NCBI GenBank assembly: GCA_945905835.1
Contig: CAMDQJ010000028.1
Location: 1-39,266 of the forward strand
DNA from: Asaia bogorensis
GTDB taxonomy: Bacteria; Pseudomonadota; Alphaproteobacteria; Reyranellales; Reyranellaceae
Reading direction: 5' to 3'
DNA: 39,266 nt
The notes under the pieces were generated by a model. It was given only the letters and a program-made list of their open reading frames with translations, ran no database searches and was not told the DNA's origin. Position 1 is the first letter of the stretch. Each line of letters opens with the position of its first letter. This document shows positions 7,447-15,822 of the stretch, in pieces. Position numbers and translations under genes: made by a program.

Positions 7447-8334
7447 TGGCGGGCACACCATCGCTGCGGAAGCTGGGACCGACGATCGGCGCCGAGATCG
7501 GCGGCATCGATGCCTCGCGGGTGCTGGACGACGGCACCATCGGATGGATCGCCGATGCGCTCGCCGAGCATGCCGTCCTGGTGCTGCGCGACCAAAAGCT
7601 CGACGCCGCGCAGATCGGGGCCCTCGGCCGCCGTTTCGGCGTATCCAGGCCGCATCTCCTCGAAGGCTACCAGCATCCTGATTTCCCAGAAGTGTCGCTG
7701 GTCACCAACGTCGCGCCCGACGGCACGATCGATCCGTTTGGCGTCAAGCGCGCAACGACCTGGCACAGCGACGAGACCTATAAGCAGACGACGCCGCGGC
7801 TTGCCATGCTGCACGGCATCGAGATTCCGGCCGATGGCGGCGGCACGCTGTTCGCCGACATGCGCGCGGCCTTCGATGCCTTGCCCGCGGCGATGCGCGA
7901 GCGGCTGCGTGGCATGACCGGCCTGCACATGTTCACCGCCGGCCCCGCCGACGCGCGCAGCGCCTATGCCATGCGGGTGTCCGAGGACAAGCTGCGCAAC
8001 CTGATCGACTGGGAACACCCCGCCGTCGTTCGCCATCCCGGCAACGGCCGCGAGATCCTGTTCGTCAATCCGAGCCACGCCCACGGCTTCGTCGGCCTCG
8101 GCCGCGACGAGGGCACCGCGCTCGTCAAGGAACTGGGGGCGCATGCGGCCCAGCCGGCCTTCGTCTATCATCACCACTGGCGCGTCGGCGATCTCGTGAT
8201 CTGGGACGAGGTCTCGACCATGCATGCACAAGGGCGCGGGCGATTCGCCGCCCGACCAGCGCCGCGTGCTGATGCGCACCATCGTCCATCCCGTGACGCC
8301 CTACTGGCGCGCGGTCGAACATCGCGCAGCCTAA
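7446..8334 (+). pseudogene. TauD/TfdA-family 2-oxoglutarate dioxygenase, frameshifted near the C-terminus
   Basis: This Fe(II)/2-oxoglutarate dioxygenase has the H-x-D pair at His107/Asp109 (WHSDE) and starts with an ATG overlapping the previous stop. Normal sequence continues to a TMH with the distal His at about residue 260, but a tandem ATGC at 8220-8227 shifts the frame by +1 right there. Downstream in the shifted frame the expected ending is intact: PPDQRRVLMRT with the 2-oxoglutarate-binding Arg region, then VTPYWRAVEH and TAA at 8332-8334, giving about 294 aa in total, normal for the family. Unshifted, translation would run on into the next gene until about 8612. Either the gene is newly inactivated or four bases are a sequence error. 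Confidence 0.82.
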
Positions 8335-8347
8335 GGGGGAAACGATC

Positions 8348-9127
8348 ATGCCGATTTATCAAAGGGTCGACGTCCGCATCAACTACGAGGAGAGAGGCGC
8401 GGGCTTTCCGCTGCTGGTCATTCCGGGCGGCGGGCTCAACTCGACGATCGCCGGCCTCGCCGCCACCCATCCGTTCAGCGCACTCGAGGAATTCAAGGAC
8501 GGCTTCCGCTGCATCGCCGCCGACCTGCGCAATGCCAATGCCGGGCAGTCGTCAGGACCGCTGGAAATCGACCGGCCCTGGGACTCCTTCACCGACGACC
8601 ATATCGGCCTGATGGACCATCTCGGCATCAAGAAGTTCATGGTGCTGGGCTACTGCATCGGCCAGCCGTTCATCTGGAACCTGATCAAGCGCGCCGGCGA
8701 CCGAGTCGTCGCCGCGGTGCTGACCCAGCCGAGCGGCCATCGCGAGGAGATGCCGACCCAGTTCTACGACAACAACATGAAGGGCTGGGGCCCCGACTTC
8801 GTGAAGAAGCGGCCGGAATACACGATGGAGAAGGTGAGCGACTTCCTGAAGAAGATGTACCTCGCCAACCCCGATTTCGTGTTCACCGTGACGCGCGACT
8901 TCGTGAAGAACTGCAAGACGCCGATCCTGGTGCTGCCCGACGACGTCCCGCCGCATCCCTACAAAGTGGCGATGGAAGTGGCGATGCTGTCGCCCAACAG
9001 CCAGGTCAGCCTCTATCCGTGGAAGGACACGCCGGACAAGATCCCGCTCGCCGTGCGCCACATCCGCATGTTCCTCAAGGCCAACCGGCCGGCGGCGGCG
9101 ATGGAGCAGCGCGCGGCGGCGGACTGA
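8348..9127 (+). CDS. Alpha/beta hydrolase with Cys nucleophile elbow
   Basis: This 259-aa alpha/beta-hydrolase-fold protein is the last gene of the operon, 13 bp after the dioxygenase, with an AGGGGGA ribosome-binding site. The nucleophile elbow reads GYCIG with Cys103 where most family members have Ser, as in dienelactone hydrolases. The N-terminal oxyanion region IPGGGLN and a DLRNAN strand are recognisable. A classical C-terminal GH-x-P histidine is not obvious; the His in VRHIRMF is the best candidate. It could hydrolyse the ester or lactone made by the monooxygenase, but this comes from context only. Confidence 0.82.
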   Translation: MPIYQRVDVRINYEERGAGFPLLVIPGGGLNSTIAGLAATHPFSALEEFKDGFRCIAADLRNANAGQSSGPLEIDRPWDSFTDDHIGLMDHLGIKKFMVLGYCIGQPFIWNLIKRAGDRVVAAVLTQPSGHREEMPTQFYDNNMKGWGPDFVKKRPEYTMEKVSDFLKKMYLANPDFVFTVTRDFVKNCKTPILVLPDDVPPHPYKVAMEVAMLSPNSQVSLYPWKDTPDKIPLAVRHIRMFLKANRPAAAMEQRAAAD

Positions 9128-9168
9128 CTTCCCCCGAGGAGATGAAGTGTCGGCGTCCTACCGATTCC

Positions 9169-9342
9169 CTCCCCATTCAGATGGGGAGCTGTCGCGCTCA
9201 TCGCGCGACGGAGGTGTCATACCCTCCAGCCCGCTCTCGTGAATTTCCCATCTGTAGGGAGAAGATGGCCGCATCGCTGCACTCTCCAGCGATGCCCCTC
9301 CGCCCCGCTAAGAGCGGGGCACCTCCCCATGTGAATGGGGAG
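9169..9342 (+). repeat. Hairpin-bounded intergenic element, family C
   Basis: Within the 229-bp non-coding gap, two near-identical perfect hairpins with 8-bp CTCCCCAT/ATGGGGAG stems and 4-nt loops mark the ends (9169-9188 and 9323-9342). Inside lie another perfect hairpin GCCCCGCT-aag-AGCGGGGC (9302-9320) and a TCGCGC/GCGCGA pair (9192-9208). No ORF or transposase is present. It resembles the short palindromic elements with tcccca-type stems seen between genes in many alphaproteobacteria. It lies between convergent genes and may also end transcripts. Confidence 0.7.
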
Positions 9343-9356
9343 GGATGCTAAACTGT

Positions 9357-10199
9357 CTAGCCCTTGTTCGGCGACCAGCCATAAGTTTTGGCGCAGGCGC
9401 CGCCCATCAGCATCGCGCGCTCGGAGTCACTGAGCCGCTTCGTCTCGAGGAACGGCTTCACCGCCTGCTCGTAGTTGACGACGGCGAAGGCGCGCGTCCA
9501 GTCCGTGCCCCACAGGCAGCGTTCGAAGCCCCAGGCATCGAACACGCGGGCAAGCGGATCCCAGATGTCCGGGAACGGATAAGGCTGCTTGGACAGCGTG
9601 CAGGCGCCGCTGACCTTGATCACCGCATTTGGGCGCTTGGCGAGGTCCAGCACCTTCGGCAGGTCGGCCCAGGGCTGCGGCGGCGCCGGCGGCACGCGCG
9701 GCTGCAGGATGGCGAGATGATCGATGATGAATCGCGTCTCGGGGTGGCGATCGACGATCGCCGTGCCAGCCTCGACGTTGCCCCAGCACAGCATGTTGAC
9801 CGGGAAATCGTGGCGGGCGGCGGCGCGACAGATCCGGTCGAGGCCAGGATCCTTCGGATCGCGGCCCGCCTCCTTCGTCATCATGATGCGGATGCCGACC
9901 GTTCCCGGAATCTTCTTCCACTCGGCGATGACATCGGCGACCGCCGGATCGTCCGGGTTGACCGGCTTGACGATGGCCATGCGGCCGGCATGTGTCCGCG
10001 CGACCTCCACCGCATAGCTGGCGTCGTACTGGTACATGGAGAACGCAGAGATGAAGATCGCACCGTCGACGCCGACCTTGTCCATCGCCGCGACCATCTC
10101 GTCGCCCGTGACGTGGGCGGGCCAGTTCGGCACGGTGGCCCAAGGCCGCTTCGGCGTGTTCGCCTCATAGGCGTGGACCTGTGAATCGATGATGGTCAT
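9357..10199 (-). CDS. Amidohydrolase family 2 (lactonase-like TIM barrel)
   Basis: This 280-aa TIM-barrel hydrolase is of the amidohydrolase-2 group. The first strand reads IDSQVHAYE, so the usual paired His motif keeps only one His. FIIDHLAI carries a conserved His, and WGTDW near residue 230 supplies the late Asp. Length and the short N-terminus resemble 2-pyrone-4,6-dicarboxylate and sugar-lactone hydrolases more than the larger ACMSD-like protein at 64-1203. The ATG is supported by AGGAGG six bases upstream. The upstream gene on the same strand ends 18 bp away, so co-transcription is plausible. Substrate unknown. Confidence 0.85.
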   Translation of the reverse strand: MTIIDSQVHAYEANTPKRPWATVPNWPAHVTGDEMVAAMDKVGVDGAIFISAFSMYQYDASYAVEVARTHAGRMAIVKPVNPDDPAVADVIAEWKKIPGTVGIRIMMTKEAGRDPKDPGLDRICRAAARHDFPVNMLCWGNVEAGTAIVDRHPETRFIIDHLAILQPRVPPAPPQPWADLPKVLDLAKRPNAVIKVSGACTLSKQPYPFPDIWDPLARVFDAWGFERCLWGTDWTRAFAVVNYEQAVKPFLETKRLSDSERAMLMGGACAKTYGWSPNKG

Positions 10200-10217
10200 C
10201 GGGAGCCTCCTGTTGGC

Positions 10218-11366
10218 CTAGGCCGTCTTCTGCGTCGTCCAGCTGCGGTAGTCCGCCTCGACGGCTGCCGCGGCGGTCTGCACCGCCACGAACAGCCAGT
10301 CGGGACGACGCTTTTGCAGATCGATCCGAATAGCCGCGGCCTTGCCTCGAACAGAGGCATGACCGGCTGCAAGGTCGAAGCCCATTGCCCGAATCAAATC
10401 CATATGCAACCGATCGCTCGCATCGTCGGCGAATTCGACCTTGCGGGCATCCGCCGCTATGCGCCGATATATGTACCCGCCTTCGACTTTTGCGTAGGGG
10501 TCGGGTGAGCGGAAAGCGCCGGCACCGATCTTGGTCAGCCGGGAGGGCGATGATTTCTTGTCGTGTGCCCAATCCCACGCCGATGATACGATTGCCTTTG
10601 CCTCCCTCACGACATGTCCGCCGCGCCAGGTCGCAACGCCAACGTAGCGCGGCCGTCCGAGACTGCCGCTGCCTTTGACGCGAGCCGCATAGCGCACGTC
10701 GGTGACGCCGCGCGGAAAGCTTCGCTTGAGCTCGAGCTTTACACGGTTCGGTGGATTTGCCGCGGGATAGTCGGCCACCTCCTTCCAGAAGTCGGCCCGT
10801 TCGGCGTCCGAACACTCCACGTGCTCGCGCATCCAGGTTTCCTGCTCGTCGAGCAGCGTCGGCCGCGGCGCCGCGAGTCCTTTGCGATAGCCGTCGAGAA
10901 TTGCCACCGCTGCCTCTTTGCCGTGCAACGCCCGGCTGGAGGTAAACCGTGCGCTCGTCGCCAGCCGCACAAGGTCGAAGGCATAGGGCATCGATGCCGC
11001 TTCATCGAAATCGTTCACGCCCCACTCCAGCCGACCCTCGACATCGCGCCGAGTTCCGAAATTCTCAATATGGGCGTCACCGACGCAAAGCATTCGAGGC
11101 GCATCCTTCAGCCCGGGACACAGCGCTTCTATCTGCTTGGCCCACCGGAAGTAGGTGGCGCGCAGGAAGACGAAGGCGTTCTTCCGCATCTTCTTATGCT
11201 TGTGCTCGAGATCGTCCTCGACTACGACGCACTGGCGCCGCAGCCAATTCTCGAACGCATCGATGTCGGATTTGAATGAGGCCGACATGGAACGCCACCT
11301 TTCGGGTTTGCCGCCGGGCAGCCGGATTCGCCTTACGCCGACGATGTGGTGGGGTTTCTTTGCCAT
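10218..11366 (-). CDS. DUF2252 family protein
   Basis: This 382-aa protein contains the GDAHIENFGT and VNDFDEA motifs characteristic of DUF2252, a conserved bacterial family with a kinase-like (aminoglycoside-phosphotransferase-like) core. Here those two motifs, around residues 95-125, look like the catalytic HxxN...D pair, but no activity is established. The N-terminus is basic, and no signal peptide or membrane segment is seen. A GGAG lies about 10 nt before the ATG at 11366. Codon use is slightly less G/C-rich than in the neighbours. It precedes the lactonase-like gene on the same strand. Confidence 0.83.
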   Translation of the reverse strand: MAKKPHHIVGVRRIRLPGGKPERWRSMSASFKSDIDAFENWLRRQCVVVEDDLEHKHKKMRKNAFVFLRATYFRWAKQIEALCPGLKDAPRMLCVGDAHIENFGTRRDVEGRLEWGVNDFDEAASMPYAFDLVRLATSARFTSSRALHGKEAAVAILDGYRKGLAAPRPTLLDEQETWMREHVECSDAERADFWKEVADYPAANPPNRVKLELKRSFPRGVTDVRYAARVKGSGSLGRPRYVGVATWRGGHVVREAKAIVSSAWDWAHDKKSSPSRLTKIGAGAFRSPDPYAKVEGGYIYRRIAADARKVEFADDASDRLHMDLIRAMGFDLAAGHASVRGKAAAIRIDLQKRRPDWLFVAVQTAAAAVEADYRSWTTQKTA

Positions 11367-11483
11367 CCTTAGACTCCGCGCGGCTGACTGCTTCGTGTCA
11401 AGTTGCGCCGCGGAAGGCTACGTAGAGCCTGTAGGTGGCTTTCGGTCATTTGGTAAGCTCGGCGCCAGGTATTCAAAAACATA

Positions 11484-13157
11484 CTAAGCCGTCTTCTGCG
11501 CCTTCAAGCCTAGCTTGGCGATCGTCTGATCGCGCATGACGAACTTCTGGATCTTGCCGGTGATCGTCATGGGAAACTCGGCGACGAACTCGACGTAGCG
11601 CGGGATCTTGTAGTGGGCGATCTGGCCCTTGCAGAACTCGCGGATCTCCTCGGGCGTCGCGGTTTGGCCGTCGCGCAGCTTGATCCAGGCGCAGACTTCC
11701 TCGCCGTAGCGGGGATCGGGCACGCCGATCACCTGCACGTCCTGCACCTTGGGGTGCCGATACAGGAACTCCTCGATCTCGCGCGGATAGACGTTCTCGC
11801 CGCCACGAATGACCATGTCCTTCAGGCGGCCGACAATGTTGACGTAGCCCTCAGCGTCCATGGTCGCGAGATCGCCGGTGTGCATCCAGCCGGCCTCGTC
11901 GATCGCCTCGGCGGTCTTGGCCTCGTCGTTCCAATAGCCCTTCATCACCGAATAGCCGCGGGTGCAGAACTCGCCGGTGTCGCCGCGCGCCACGGCCTTG
12001 CCGTCGGTGTCGACGATCTTGATCTCGATGTGCGGCAGCACCTGGCCGACGGTCGAGACGCGCTTCTCCAGCGGATCGTCAGTCGCGCATTGCGTCGAGG
12101 CCGGCGAGGTCTCGGTCATGCCGTAGGCGATAGTGACCTCGTGCATGTTCATGCGGCTCTGCACGCGCTTCATCACCTCGATCGGGCACGGCGAGCCCGC
12201 CATGATGCCGGTGCGGAGACTCTTCAGGTCGAAGGTGTCGAACTGCGAGTGGTCGAGCTGCGCGATGAACATGGTCGGCACGCCGTAGAGCGCCGTGCAG
12301 CGCTCCTCGGAGATAGTCTGCAGCGTCGCCAGCGGATCGAAAGCCTCGGACGGATAGATCATCGTCGCGCCATGCGTCAGGCAGCCGAGATTGCCCATCA
12401 CCATGCCGAAGCAGTGATAGAGCGGCACGGGAATGCACAGGCGATCGGCGGGCGTGAGCTTCAGCCCCTCGCCGACGAAATAGCCGTTGTTCAGGATGTT
12501 GTGGTGGCTGAGCGTCGCGCCCTTGGGATAGCCCGTCGTGCCCGAGGTGAACTGGATGTTGATGGCGTCGTCGAACTGCAGCCTGGGCGCCAGCTCGGCC
12601 AGCTTCACCTTCTCGGCATTGCCGCCCGCCATGGCGACATCGTCGAAGTTCAGCATGCCCGGTGTCTTCTCCTTGCCGAGGCGGACGATGTGCTTGAGGT
12701 GCGGCAGCTTCCTGGCCTTCACCAGGTCCTCGACGATCTCGAGGTAGTTCGAGGTCTTGAGCGCGGGAGCGAGGATCAGCGCCTTGCACTCGACCTTGTT
12801 CAGCGCGTAGTCGAGCTCGCTCCGCCGGTAGGCCGGGTTGACGTTGACCAGCACCAGCCCCGCCTTGGCGGTGGCGAACTGCGCCAGCGTCCATTCCGAG
12901 GTATTGGGCGACCAGATGCCGATGCGGTCGCCGCGCTCCAGGCCCAGCGCCATCAGGCCGGCAGCGAGGTCGTCGACGCGGCGGCCGAGTTCGCCCCAGC
13001 TCCAGCGCACGTTCTGGTGGCGCACCACCAGCGCCTCGCGGTCGCGGTACTGCTCGACGGTGCGGTCGAAGAACGAGCCGATGGTCTCGCCGATCAGCTT
13101 CTTGTCGGAAACGCCGTGGTCATAAGAGATTTGAGGGGCGGCCTGAGCATTGGTCAT
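11484..13157 (-). CDS. Acyl-CoA synthetase (AMP-binding family, ACSF2/FadD-like)
   Basis: This 557-aa cytosolic enzyme would activate a medium- or short-chain carboxylic acid to its CoA thioester through an acyl-adenylate. The adenylate-forming motifs appear in order: [11 protein letters not shown] (203-213), [29 protein letters not shown], and the C-terminal TGKIQK lysine. The full length is normal, with no disruption. It is divergent from the PhzF-like gene, only 36 bp away, so the promoters must overlap or lie inside the genes. Substrate preference cannot be assigned. Confidence 0.92.
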   Translation of the reverse strand: MTNAQAAPQISYDHGVSDKKLIGETIGSFFDRTVEQYRDREALVVRHQNVRWSWGELGRRVDDLAAGLMALGLERGDRIGIWSPNTSEWTLAQFATAKAGLVLVNVNPAYRRSELDYALNKVECKALILAPALKTSNYLEIVEDLVKARKLPHLKHIVRLGKEKTPGMLNFDDVAMAGGNAEKVKLAELAPRLQFDDAINIQFTSGTTGYPKGATLSHHNILNNGYFVGEGLKLTPADRLCIPVPLYHCFGMVMGNLGCLTHGATMIYPSEAFDPLATLQTISEERCTALYGVPTMFIAQLDHSQFDTFDLKSLRTGIMAGSPCPIEVMKRVQSRMNMHEVTIAYGMTETSPASTQCATDDPLEKRVSTVGQVLPHIEIKIVDTDGKAVARGDTGEFCTRGYSVMKGYWNDEAKTAEAIDEAGWMHTGDLATMDAEGYVNIVGRLKDMVIRGGENVYPREIEEFLYRHPKVQDVQVIGVPDPRYGEEVCAWIKLRDGQTATPEEIREFCKGQIAHYKIPRYVEFVAEFPMTITGKIQKFVMRDQTIAKLGLKAQKTA

Positions 13158-13193
13158 GCGGCAAGCTTAGCGCGGCGTGGCAGATTTGAAATC

Positions 13194-14105
13194 ATGAAAC
13201 TCCAGTTCGCCACCGTCGACGTCTTCACCGACCGCCCGTTCGGCGGCAATCCGCTCGCCGTCGCGCTCAACGCCCAGGGCCTCAGCACCGAGCGCATGCA
13301 GGCCATCGCCGCCGAGTTCAACCTCGCCGAGACGACCTTCGTCCTGCCGCCCAGGAATCCGGCCCACACCGCCGAGGTCCGCATCTTCACGCCTCGGGCG
13401 GAGATGCCGTTCGCCGGCCATCCCAATGTCGGCATGGCCTTCGTGCTGGCGCGCGAGGGCGAGAGCTACGGCAAGGCGATCGCGGGCGGCCGACTGGTGT
13501 TCGAGGAGAAGGCCGGGCTGGTGAATATGGACCTGACGCGCGAGGACGGCGTCGTGGTCGCCACGCGCCTTGCAGCGCCGCAGCCGCTGAGCCTCGGCGA
13601 GGAAATTTCAGCCGAAATCGTGGCCGCCGCCTGCTCGCTCAGGCCCGGCAACATCAAGATCGATGCTCATCGCCCTCGCGTGGCGTCTTGCGGAGCGGGG
13701 CTGCTGTTCGCCGAGCTGCCGTCGCGCGCCGTGCTGGCGTCGGCCGCGCGGCGCGCCGATGTCTTTGCCCGCGAGCTGCCGCGCGAGCGCGTGGTTGGAA
13801 TTCATCTCTACGTGCCGGCCAGGGAAGGCGACATCGACATCCAGAGCCGCATGTTCGCACCCGAGCACGGCATCCCCGAGGATCCGGCGACCGGCGGCGC
13901 CAATGTGGCGCTGATCGGCCTGCTGGCGCATCCCGATTCGCGCGCCGACCTCACGCTCGTCCGCACGATCGGCCAGGGCTTCGACATGGGCCGGCCGAGC
14001 CTCATGCAGGCCTCGGCCGAGAAGAAGGCCGGCCGCGTCGTGGCGACTTACATCGGCGGGCGCTGCGTGGCGATGATGAGCGGCACGCTCGACCTTTACA
14101 GGTAG
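13194..14105 (+). CDS. PhzF-family isomerase/epimerase-like protein
   Basis: This 303-aa protein has the two-lobed diaminopimelate-epimerase-like fold of PhzF. The catalytic Glu46 lies in NLAETTF, GHPNVG is at 75-80, and the C-lobe motif EDPATGGAN is near residue 225. PhzF isomerises an intermediate of phenazine synthesis, but most family members occur outside phenazine clusters, as here, and have no known reaction. No other phenazine genes are nearby. The 3' end overlaps a convergent small membrane-protein gene by 10 bp. Confidence 0.88.
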   Translation: MKLQFATVDVFTDRPFGGNPLAVALNAQGLSTERMQAIAAEFNLAETTFVLPPRNPAHTAEVRIFTPRAEMPFAGHPNVGMAFVLAREGESYGKAIAGGRLVFEEKAGLVNMDLTREDGVVVATRLAAPQPLSLGEEISAEIVAAACSLRPGNIKIDAHRPRVASCGAGLLFAELPSRAVLASAARRADVFARELPRERVVGIHLYVPAREGDIDIQSRMFAPEHGIPEDPATGGANVALIGLLAHPDSRADLTLVRTIGQGFDMGRPSLMQASAEKKAGRVVATYIGGRCVAMMSGTLDLYR

Positions 14106-14431
14106 GTCGAGAAGCGCGCCCAGGTCGCGTAGCCGGCGAACAGGACCGGCAGGGCAAGCGGCACAACCATCATCAGCCGGTTGCCGCTATCGCTGAACAG
14201 GCCGATGGCGACGATGGCCGACAGCGGCACCAGCACGACGAGGCAGGCCATGGCCCATCCCGGCACGTTGCCGCGCGAGCGCGCAATCAGCAGCAGGACG
14301 ATCACCGCGATCCACAGCAGGATGGTGAAGACCATGGCGAAGGCCACCGACATGCCGTTGCCGGCGAGGTCGCTGCTGCGCGAATAGACGATGCTCATGG
14401 AGGCCACTGCGTAGAGGAACACGGTGACCAC
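14096..14431 (-). CDS. Small hydrophobic membrane protein, start unclear
   Basis: This 111-aa protein has three strongly hydrophobic segments (about residues 1-18, 30-50 and 60-105, the last probably two helices) separated by short polar loops, so it is probably an inner-membrane protein. No family is recognised. The annotated start is a GTG inside the first hydrophobic stretch. The open frame continues upstream without a start codon through LRRGFPWGFS, which looks like a real amphipathic lead-in. An ATG at 14487, just after the aldolase stop, is in another frame, so a one-base indel may have separated start and body. It lies downstream of the aldolase gene on the same strand. Confidence 0.5.
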   Translation of the reverse strand: MVTVFLYAVASMSIVYSRSSDLAGNGMSVAFAMVFTILLWIAVIVLLLIARSRGNVPGWAMACLVVLVPLSAIVAIGLFSDSGNRLMMVVPLALPVLFAGYATWARFSTYL

Positions 14432-14490
14432 GAGGACGATGCTGAAGCCCCAGGGGAAGCCGCGCCGGAGGTGGTTGCTGCCGGCATCGC

Positions 14491-15222
14491 CTACTCCGCG
14501 GATTCTTCGTGCATGACGTTGTCGGCGCGCGTCGGGTAGATGATGCGCTCGGCGAAGCGGTACATCTCCTCGATCTCCTTCTGCGAGCGGTAGGCAGGCG
14601 TGGCGCCGGTGAGCTTGGCGTGCTGCTCGGCCGCCAGCACGCGGCGGACCTCGGCGGTCAGCGTGTTCAGCCGATGATAGGCCTCGGAGATGTTGCGGCC
14701 GAAAGCGGTGATGCCATGGCCGACCAGCACGATCGCGTTGGTGTCCTGGACGAAGCTCGCGACCGAGCTCACGTCGGCCTCGACATCAACATGCGCCGGC
14801 ACGAAATGCACCGGCTTGCCCAGCACGAAGGGCGGGTCGAGCGACAGCACCTTGAACTCGAGCGGCGCGCCGGAGCTGTAGAGCGACAGCACCGCATCGT
14901 CGTGGACATGGATGGTAGCGTTGATGTCGGGGCGCAGGCGCAGGATCTCGCGGCTGAGATTGTGGCCGACGCTGGTCATGCGCTCGCCCAGCAGGATCCT
15001 GGTCGAGGGCACGTCGGTGACGACGATGTTGTCGACCTCCATTTCCTCCAGCGAGATCTCGGCGTGCTTGGTGTAAGCGAGCCCGTGCGGGAAGTCGGGA
15101 TGGGTCGCGCGGATCACGATGTTGCCCAGCGTGTTGTGGATGTAGCCGCGGTTGGCGACCAGGCGGGCGTATTTGATGAACTGGCGGCCGATGGCGGGAT
15201 CGAAGACGATCGGTGTCGGCAT
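14491..15222 (-). CDS. Class II aldolase/adducin-family protein
   Basis: This 243-aa protein is of the family that includes L-fuculose-phosphate and L-ribulose-phosphate enzymes. The metal-binding His residues are visible as IHVHDD (His105, His107) and VGHGITAFG (His169), and GNIVIR with THPDFPHG follows the family phosphate-site region. A GAGGAA Shine-Dalgarno sits just before the ATG. Genomic neighbours (Lrp-type regulator upstream, membrane protein downstream) do not define a sugar pathway, so the substrate is unknown. It could act on a non-phosphorylated aldol or as a decarboxylase, as some family members do. Confidence 0.85.
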   Translation of the reverse strand: MPTPIVFDPAIGRQFIKYARLVANRGYIHNTLGNIVIRATHPDFPHGLAYTKHAEISLEEMEVDNIVVTDVPSTRILLGERMTSVGHNLSREILRLRPDINATIHVHDDAVLSLYSSGAPLEFKVLSLDPPFVLGKPVHFVPAHVDVEADVSSVASFVQDTNAIVLVGHGITAFGRNISEAYHRLNTLTAEVRRVLAAEQHAKLTGATPAYRSQKEIEEMYRFAERIIYPTRADNVMHEESAE

Positions 15223-15249
15223 TTCTGGTTCCTCCGGGTCGTGCGGAGC

Positions 15250-15723
15250 CTACCGGGTCGCCCCGCCCAGCGGCAACGCCGTCCCCTGCTTCACCGGACG
15301 CAACGCGAACGAACTCCTGATCTGGGCGATGCCGGGGATCTTGGTGAAATCCATGACGAAGCGCTCGTAGGCTTCGAGATCGGGCACGACGACGCGCAGC
15401 AGATAGTCGCTGTCGCCGGTCATCAGGTAGCACTCCATCACCTCGGGCCGTTCGGCGGCGGCCTTCTCGAAATCCTGCAGGGATTTCTCGACCTGGGTGG
15501 AGAGCGACACGCTCATGAAGACGTTGACCGAGAGGCCGACCGACTTGGCGTCGAGCAGGGCGGCGTAGCCCTTGATGACACCCGCCTCCTCCAGCGCCTT
15601 GACCCGCCGCCAGCACGGCGACGGCGAGAGGCTGACCTTTTCGGCGAGATCGGCGTTGCTCAGGCGGCCCTCGCGCTGCAACCGCTCGAGAATACGCCGA
15701 TCGATGGCATCCAGGGAAATCAT
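15250..15723 (-). CDS. Lrp/AsnC-family transcriptional regulator
   Basis: This 157-aa feast/famine regulator has an N-terminal winged helix-turn-helix (residues about 4-60, with LDAIDRRILERLQ and the recognition-helix SPSPCWRRVKALE), followed by a RAM/ligand-binding domain ending with RSSFALR. Such proteins bind amino acids or related ligands and usually control a divergent catabolic gene. Here the divergent gene is the large transketolase/AceE-like enzyme, with only 99 bp between the starts. That arrangement resembles mdeR-mdeB of Pseudomonas (regulator with a 2-oxobutyrate dehydrogenase E1-like enzyme). It is paralogous to the regulator at 36543-37028. Confidence 0.92.
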   Translation of the reverse strand: MISLDAIDRRILERLQREGRLSNADLAEKVSLSPSPCWRRVKALEEAGVIKGYAALLDAKSVGLSVNVFMSVSLSTQVEKSLQDFEKAAAERPEVMECYLMTGDSDYLLRVVVPDLEAYERFVMDFTKIPGIAQIRSSFALRPVKQGTALPLGGATR

Positions 15724-15729
15724 TGCGTC

Positions 15730-15755
15730 AGGTCATCCTATTAAGGTCAATCCTA
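15730..15755. promoter_or_regulatory. Direct-repeat candidate operator for the Lrp/AsnC regulator
   Basis: AGGTCATCCTA (15730-15740) is repeated as AGGTCAATCCTA (15744-15755), a 14-bp spacing, immediately upstream of the regulator start in the shared intergenic region. The surrounding DNA is more A/T-rich than the coding sequence. Lrp-type proteins bind repeated sites of this kind in divergent promoters; the assignment is inference. Confidence 0.4.
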
Positions 15756-15822
15756 CCCTATACAGCCGAATTTACGACCCAAACGCAAGGACCTTCCAAA
15801 CGGCTGGGCGTATGCCGTCAGC

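Noticed and set aside
5950-7461. A 503-codon minus-strand frame across the Baeyer-Villiger gene
   Set aside because: Antisense artefact of high GC at third codon positions; the sense strand carries all monooxygenase motifs.
8216-8334. Programmed ribosomal frameshift in the TauD-type gene
   Set aside because: No slippery heptamer or stimulatory structure is obvious, and a simple ATGC tandem duplication explains the shift.
9128-9356. Possible CRISPR array
   Set aside because: The repeated hairpins are only two and the material between them is not regularly spaced repeat-spacer sequence; no cas genes exist.
11613-13193. A very long plus-strand frame antisense to the acyl-CoA synthetase, joined to PhzF
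   Set aside because: The sequence is low-complexity Arg/His/Asp-rich, as expected for the antisense of a GC-rich gene; only the part from 13194 (PhzF) has family motifs.
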